Origin: Caproiciproducens sp. CPB-2
GTDB lineage: Bacteria; Bacillota; Clostridia; Oscillospirales; Acutalibacteraceae
Assembly (NCBI RefSeq): GCF_036287215.1
Contig: NZ_CP142860.1
Coordinates: 1,116,001 to 1,180,000, forward strand
Length of the DNA stretch: 64,000 bases
Reading direction: 5' to 3'
In this document: positions 59,835 through 64,000 of the stretch, one piece after another
Numbering within the stretch: position 1 is the stretch's first letter
Layout of the letters: the number at the start of each line of letters is the position of its first letter
Made by a program: the position numbers and the translations under genes
The notes under the pieces: model-generated
What the model was told of the DNA's origin: nothing
Database searches by the model: none
What the model saw: the letters and a program-made list of their open reading frames with translations, nothing else

Positions 59835-61034
59835 TTATACTACCGCGGACAGTCTTCCGGTCTGCATCAGCAGTTCAGAAAACGCTTCCAGGCGAATTCT
59901 GATCTGTTCGGTATCGGCATTCGTATAATCCGTTTCAATGCAGACAAACGGAATCCCCGCTCTGATCGCGGCTTTTTCGATCCGCTCCGCTTCATAAGCA
60001 TACATGAGCTGTCCCTTGAGAAGATGGTAGATTACGCCTCCAGTGTTTTGCAGGAAAGAGGTATCAGAACACAGCACGCGGGCAATATCGTTTCGTGCCG
60101 ATCTGTAATGAATTTCATGTAGCTCCCTGAACATTGAATTCAGTGAGGAAGGATCACGCTTCATAAGCTCCGTATAATCCTCCGGATCGGGGATTCCGCA
60201 GAGATTCTCATAATCGCGGATACCAACATTATGTAGTACGGACGGAATTTTGGCATTAGGGAAAAAGATCGGCGATCCGATCAGAAGCAGACGAGACCGG
60301 TTTTCGGACATCGGTTTCAAATTTTCTTTGGCCAATCCATTCACGTGGTCAGTCCATTCATGAATGTCAGGAGCAAGATAATAGGTCTGATTGATAAAAT
60401 CCTTTGCGATTTGCGGAATGTCCATAGCCTTCAGGCAACGGAGGGCATGATGCGCGCTGGTGATCTGCTTCGCGGCAGTTCGTATGCTCTTGGCGGTGAC
60501 CGGCCGATGTGTGAGCTTTTGCAGCTCCATAACAAAATCCATTTGTGACGACTGAAACCGCAGGGTGGCTTTTGAATTCAGAAACGGCTCCTCCTCCACC
60601 ACGATCACCGGATGCCCCAAATCCTTTAAATAAGGCAGGACTTTGCGCGTGTCGGCGTTGCTCACCGGCACGACCATGGCGATGATATCCCTCATGCGGG
60701 CAAGCTGCCCGGAAAAGAGAATGCTGCTTGCAGATTTCAATACAGGGTCCGAAATCTGCGGAAACACCTGTTCCGCATATTGATCCGTAAAGTAATTACC
60801 GCCAAGCAGAAATTGCGGGTTCGCACCGGCAGCTCGGATATATAATTCGGGAATACCGGTCCCCAATACCGCTATGGACGGCATTTCTGCCTTTTGTTCA
60901 CCAAACCAGAATCCCTTCCAGATATCAAAAAAATAATCAAGCGGGATATCTGGTGCTTTTTCGCGCACGGCATCCATCGATTTCAGAATCTGATTCTCAT
61001 ATTTTTTATCCAAAACATTTAAGGCCCCTTTCAT
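59835..61034 (-). CDS. Cluster-poor paralogue of the 2-hydroxyacyl-CoA dehydratase/double-cubane protein
   Basis: 399 residues, same family as the protein at 57445 (compare LLIGSPIFFPNAKIPSVLHNVG with IFIAGSPITFPNYKLPFLMESLG; GVIYHLLKG; ETDYTNADTEQIRIRLEAFSELL). Three of four cluster Cys are replaced: Asp96 in ISDPVLKS, Asn126 in PVSNADTRK, and Gln in LLKGQLMYAYE; only ENLCG remains. It is likely a structural or substrate-binding partner. ATG 61034 lacks a ribosome-binding site; a TTG at 61013 follows AAAGGGG and may be the true start. Confidence 0.8.
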   Translation of the reverse strand: MKGALNVLDKKYENQILKSMDAVREKAPDIPLDYFFDIWKGFWFGEQKAEMPSIAVLGTGIPELYIRAAGANPQFLLGGNYFTDQYAEQVFPQISDPVLKSASSILFSGQLARMRDIIAMVVPVSNADTRKVLPYLKDLGHPVIVVEEEPFLNSKATLRFQSSQMDFVMELQKLTHRPVTAKSIRTAAKQITSAHHALRCLKAMDIPQIAKDFINQTYYLAPDIHEWTDHVNGLAKENLKPMSENRSRLLLIGSPIFFPNAKIPSVLHNVGIRDYENLCGIPDPEDYTELMKRDPSSLNSMFRELHEIHYRSARNDIARVLCSDTSFLQNTGGVIYHLLKGQLMYAYEAERIEKAAIRAGIPFVCIETDYTNADTEQIRIRLEAFSELLMQTGRLSAVV

Positions 61035-61049
61035 CTTTGATACTTATGT

Positions 61050-61097
61050 ATTATAATCAAAAACAAAAGTGAAAGGAGTAACCACGGTTACTCCTTT
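61050..61097. promoter_or_regulatory. Crp/Fnr-type palindrome and promoter of the redox operon
   Basis: Arms AAAGGAGTAACC/GGTTACTCCTTT around two bases (61072-61097, centre 61084.5). A minus-strand -10 TATAAT occupies 61055-61050, so the palindrome would sit at -41.5 for the redox operon. It also lies 19 bp upstream of the divergent Crp/Fnr start. Confidence 0.7.
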
Positions 61098-61115
61098 GAA
61101 GAAAGGTGTGCTATT

Positions 61116-61799
61116 TTGGATAATTTATTTTCGATACTTGAAACGGTTGATCTGTTTAACTGCTTCTCTACTGATGAGTTGGATAAATTGTTTCAAAACA
61201 ATCTTTACCATATCAGAACTTATTCCAAAGATTCCGTGGTACATCTTCAGAACGAAAAATGTGAAAACCTCGACATCATTTTAAATGGGGCTGTTTCGGT
61301 ACAAAAAATTGATTCGAATGGGGATCTGCTCACGATTTGCAGTTTTTCTGCCGGCGAGGTTATGGGAGAAAACCTTTTGTTTTCACACAGGAATTTTTAT
61401 CCCATGACAATCACCGCCAAATGTGACGCGGAAATTCTCCAGATCAAGAAAGAATTGATTTTAAAGCTATGCCAGGATAACAGTAAGTTTCTGAAGGGTT
61501 TTCTCCAGTCCGTATCCGACAAAACGCTTATTTTAACAGGCAAAATTAAAGTATTAACGTTAAAGACAATTCGACAATGCATTATTGAGTTTTTGCTTTA
61601 CGAATACCACGCTCAAAAATCCGCAACAATTAAATTGAATATGACCAAAAAAGAACTGGCTGAAAAAATAGGGGTTCAAAGGCCATCTCTGTCAAGAGAA
61701 CTGAATAAAATGAGGAAAGACGGCCTAATCACCTATGATCCCACACAGATTACAATCATTGATGTTGATTCGCTGAGCCAACTGCATATCGACTCATGA
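61116..61799 (+). CDS. Crp/Fnr-family regulator
   Basis: 227 residues from a TTG with GAAAGGTG ahead. Cyclic-nucleotide-fold effector domain (about 20-125) and winged helix MTKKELAEKIGVQRPSLSRELNKMRKDGLI, whose RPSLSREL recognition helix is common in clostridial redox regulators. No N-terminal Fnr Cys cluster is seen; the effector is unknown. It sits between the redox operon (divergent) and a metal ATPase (same strand), and both have class II-type sites. Confidence 0.88.
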   Translation: MDNLFSILETVDLFNCFSTDELDKLFQNNLYHIRTYSKDSVVHLQNEKCENLDIILNGAVSVQKIDSNGDLLTICSFSAGEVMGENLLFSHRNFYPMTITAKCDAEILQIKKELILKLCQDNSKFLKGFLQSVSDKTLILTGKIKVLTLKTIRQCIIEFLLYEYHAQKSATIKLNMTKKELAEKIGVQRPSLSRELNKMRKDGLITYDPTQITIIDVDSLSQLHIDS

Positions 61800-61818
61800 C
61801 ACAAAGAAGATAAGTTTT

Positions 61819-61860
61819 TTGACACACGTCAATTACTTCCCTGACAGGATCTGCTACGAT
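61819..61860 (+). promoter_or_regulatory. Class II Crp/Fnr-type promoter of the P1B ATPase
   Basis: Palindrome TTGAC-ACAC-GTCAA (61819-61832, centre 61825.5) and -10 TACGAT (61855-61860). There is no -35 at the normal distance, so activator dependence is likely. Confidence 0.65.
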
Positions 61861-61885
61861 TCAGACAGTTAGGAGGTAGATACAC

Positions 61886-63766
61886 ATGAGTAAATGGAAT
61901 CGAAAACTGAATCAATTCCTTAAAAAGTATACGACACCTTTTACATTTGCAGCAGGCATACTGACAGTCTTAGGGTATCTGGCAGAACGACTGACAAATA
62001 TGAGAACAGCCACAATCATTTGTTATCTCGTTGCCACAGTGCTAGCAGGATTGCCAATCTTCTTCCGGGCAATCACAGGACTGAGGATGAAAGCCATTGG
62101 CATTGAAGTTTTAGTGAGCATTGCAGTATTTGGCGCACTGTTTATCGGAGAGTACAGCGAAGCAGCTATCGTGACATTTCTTTTCCAATTCGGAACATAC
62201 CTGGAACAGCGTACGTTGCAGAAGACCCGCAGTGCCATCCGGATGCTTACAGAGATGGCACCCGCCACTGCATGGAGATTGGAGAGCCAGACAGCTGAAC
62301 CAGAGGAGATTGATGCAGATGAGGTGAAAGAGGATACCCTGCTGCTGGTCAAGACTGGTGGAAAGGTAGCCGTTGATGGTATCATCGAATTCGGAGAAGG
62401 GTATCTGAATGAGGCAAGCATCAACGGCGAATCCGTTCCAATTCATAAGGTGGTTGGAGATCAGGTCTATGCCGGAACCATCCTTGACAGTGGAATCTTA
62501 CAGATGCGTGCAACCCGTGTGGGGGAGGATACCACCTTTTCCAAGATTATTGCACTGGTGGAGGAGGCACAGGATGCGAAATCCCCGGTGGAACGATTTA
62601 TTGACAGGTTTGCCAAATGGTATACACCCGCAGTCGTTGTAATTGCAGCACTTGTTCTGCTCATTACCCGTAACCTGGATACAGCGATCACCGTTCTTGT
62701 CCTTGCATGTCCGGGAGCCCTGGTCATTGGGGCACCGGTAGCCAACGTGGCTGGTATCGGCCGCGGTGCGAGAGACAGTGTGTTGTTAAAAGGCGGTGAC
62801 AGCGTGACAACCTTCGCCAAGGTGGATACCTTCCTGTTTGATAAGACAGGAACACTTACTACAGGTCATCCTGATGTGACAAATGTTTACAGCTACACAG
62901 AAGATATTCCAGGTGCTATGAAGTTGGCGGCAGCCTTAGAAAGTACAAGCGATCATCCGCTGGCAAAGGCAATTGTGAATTATGTAAAGAAGCAGGATGT
63001 TACAGTGGAAAAAGCGGTTGCCAGTGAGACATTGAAAGGATTTGGAGTTCGTGCTGACATAGATGGAAATGTCATAATAGCAGGCAGCAAACGGATGATG
63101 ACGGAACAGGGAATCACCCTGACAAAGGAACAGCAGCGAGATTTACAAGAGGCACAAAGGAATGGCGCATCCACAGTTCTGATTTCTGAGAATGAAAAGA
63201 TTTTATTATTGTTTGCTATTTCTGACAAGATTAAGGATGGCGCAGCAGAAACGATTGCAAATCTAAAGCGTCTGGGCATCAAAAAGACAGTGATGCTCAC
63301 GGGAGATAATCGTAAGACAGCAGAAGCAGTTGCAGCAGAGATTGGAATAGATGAAGTGCAGGCAGAACTTCTGCCGGAGAACAAGCTTTCTGTAATACAG
63401 AAGATGCAAAGAGAAGGCAGAATCGTTGCATTCGTAGGGGACGGCGTTAATGACAGCCCGGCACTTGCTGCAGCTGACACAGGAATTGCCATGGGAGGCG
63501 GAACAGATGTGGCTGTGGAAACCTCGGATGTGGTTCTGATGCGCTCCAACCTTGAGAGCATCCCGGTGGCGATAAAGCTGGCAAAAAGAACAGTCAGTGT
63601 CCTGCAACAGAATATCGTGATTGCCGTCGGTACGGTGCTGTTGCTTTTAGCGGGACTTTTTGCCGGATATATCCGCATGGCAAGCGGCATGTTTATACAT
63701 GAAGCAAGTATCCTGGTGGTCATCCTGAATGCTATGCGGCTTCTTCATAGAACAAAGAAATCATGA
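61886..63766 (+). CDS. P1B-type heavy-metal ATPase with CPG motif
   Basis: 626 residues without an N-terminal HMA domain. TM motif VLACPGALVIGAPVANVAG carries Cys275-Pro-Gly in place of CPC or SPC. Phosphorylation site FLFDKTGTLTTGHP, SDHPLAKAIV (HP motif), actuator NGESVPIHK and hinge FVGDGVNDSPALAAADTG are intact. The CPG clade is known in Firmicutes, but its metal is not settled. A free HMA protein follows at 63893. GGAGG precedes the ATG. Confidence 0.92.
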   Translation: MSKWNRKLNQFLKKYTTPFTFAAGILTVLGYLAERLTNMRTATIICYLVATVLAGLPIFFRAITGLRMKAIGIEVLVSIAVFGALFIGEYSEAAIVTFLFQFGTYLEQRTLQKTRSAIRMLTEMAPATAWRLESQTAEPEEIDADEVKEDTLLLVKTGGKVAVDGIIEFGEGYLNEASINGESVPIHKVVGDQVYAGTILDSGILQMRATRVGEDTTFSKIIALVEEAQDAKSPVERFIDRFAKWYTPAVVVIAALVLLITRNLDTAITVLVLACPGALVIGAPVANVAGIGRGARDSVLLKGGDSVTTFAKVDTFLFDKTGTLTTGHPDVTNVYSYTEDIPGAMKLAAALESTSDHPLAKAIVNYVKKQDVTVEKAVASETLKGFGVRADIDGNVIIAGSKRMMTEQGITLTKEQQRDLQEAQRNGASTVLISENEKILLLFAISDKIKDGAAETIANLKRLGIKKTVMLTGDNRKTAEAVAAEIGIDEVQAELLPENKLSVIQKMQREGRIVAFVGDGVNDSPALAAADTGIAMGGGTDVAVETSDVVLMRSNLESIPVAIKLAKRTVSVLQQNIVIAVGTVLLLLAGLFAGYIRMASGMFIHEASILVVILNAMRLLHRTKKS

Positions 63767-63818
63767 AGGGTTATGAGTCCATGGAAAAAGCGCAGTTTAA
63801 ATCATGGATTGTAAAAAG

Positions 63819-63860
63819 TTGATCTGCATCAAGTATTTGATAAGCAACCCATGTTAAAAT
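63819..63860 (+). promoter_or_regulatory. Class II Fnr-type promoter of the HMA gene
   Basis: Perfect TTGAT-CTGC-ATCAA (63819-63832, centre 63825.5) and -10 TAAAAT (63855-63860), the same spacing as at 61819. Confidence 0.75.
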
Positions 63861-63892
63861 CATGATATCAATGAAAAAGGAGCGAATTTAAT

Positions 63893-64000
63893 ATGAAAAA
63901 ATGTACCATGCAGTTGGGCGAACTGGTCTGTCCTATGTGTGCACAGAAAATCGAGGCCGTACTGAAGAATGCTCCGGGAGTGGATTCCGTGTCCATCTTG
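63893..64000 (+). CDS. HMA-type metal chaperone, 3' end outside window
   Basis: 36 codons are visible: MKKCTMQLGELVCPMCAQKIEAVLKNAPGV, with the metal site CPMC in place of the usual MxCxxC. AAAGGAG lies about 10 bases ahead of the ATG. It likely delivers the metal to, or controls, the HMA-less ATPase upstream. It may extend into further domains beyond the window. Confidence 0.82.
   Translation, partial: MKKCTMQLGELVCPMCAQKIEAVLKNAPGVDSVSIL

Noticed and set aside
1..64000. CRISPR array, rRNA operon, prophage structural genes
   Set aside because: No regularly spaced repeats, rRNA-like sequence or phage structural proteins were seen on either strand.

Overview
The window reads as the chromosome of a strictly anaerobic, moderate-GC Clostridia (Firmicutes; an Oscillospirales-like host is my inference). 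The signs are strong Shine-Dalgarno sequences, frequent TTG/GTG starts, many PTS operons, a glycyl radical enzyme, an HgdC-type activase system, Clostridia-type riboswitches and no respiratory genes.

Layout. 1-3.3 kb (minus): an alkylation-damage module of DUF1848 protein, AlkA glycosylase fused to an Ada-type zinc domain, O6-alkylguanine methyltransferase, and a CRP/FNR-AdaA-AraC fusion sensor-regulator. 3.3-7 kb: iron alcohol dehydrogenase and a short UvrA-like ABC protein. 7.2-11.8 kb: GntR-controlled beta-glucoside PTS operon with its own HPr paralogue. 11.9-18.2 kb: two MocR regulators, a NimA-like flavoprotein, a decayed DUF4491 gene, and an Old Yellow Enzyme-type reductase. 18.4-26.4 kb: a divergent sugar locus with glycyl radical enzyme plus activase and fructose-type PTS IIBC on minus, and DeoR regulator, 1-phosphofructokinase, IIA and a second HPr on plus. 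26.7-31 kb: LacI regulator, a palindromic operator, mannose-6-phosphate isomerase, and a phosphoglucose isomerase joined to a beheaded DedA gene. 31.1-35.1 kb: NiCo riboswitch with a P2-type ATPase, a ferritin-like protein and a cupin.

35.4-56.5 kb is accessory DNA. It holds ICE debris (HTH protein, a complete IS3-family element, a truncated VirD4, a truncated IS110, a truncated thiamine pyrophosphokinase), an arsenic operon, a nine-gene DUF134/NifX/MinD/Mrp iron-sulfur cluster, and a minus-strand XRE-TerB-BrxD-like ATPase-BrxHI-like helicase operon that looks like a stand-alone defence module. Two direct copies of an ICE leader plus sigma-gene start (near 40.05-40.30 and 55.89-56.15 kb) bracket this cargo. 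A c-di-GMP-I riboswitch lies just outside on the minus strand.

56.6-61 kb (minus) is a redox operon: HgdC-type activase, double-cubane/2-hydroxyacyl-CoA-dehydratase-like protein, NapH-like membrane ferredoxin, a small membrane protein, and a paralogue that has lost most cluster cysteines. A divergent Crp/Fnr gene (61.1 kb) follows, then a CPG-motif P1B ATPase and an HMA chaperone that runs off the end. Three promoters here share the same spacing, with a palindrome centred 29.5 bp from the first base of the -10, as in class II Crp/Fnr activation.

The best candidates for undescribed biology are the TerB/BrxD/BrxHI module, the activase/double-cubane operon with a cluster-less partner, the PTS-coupled glycyl radical enzyme with a CGE active site, and the CRP-AdaA fusion.
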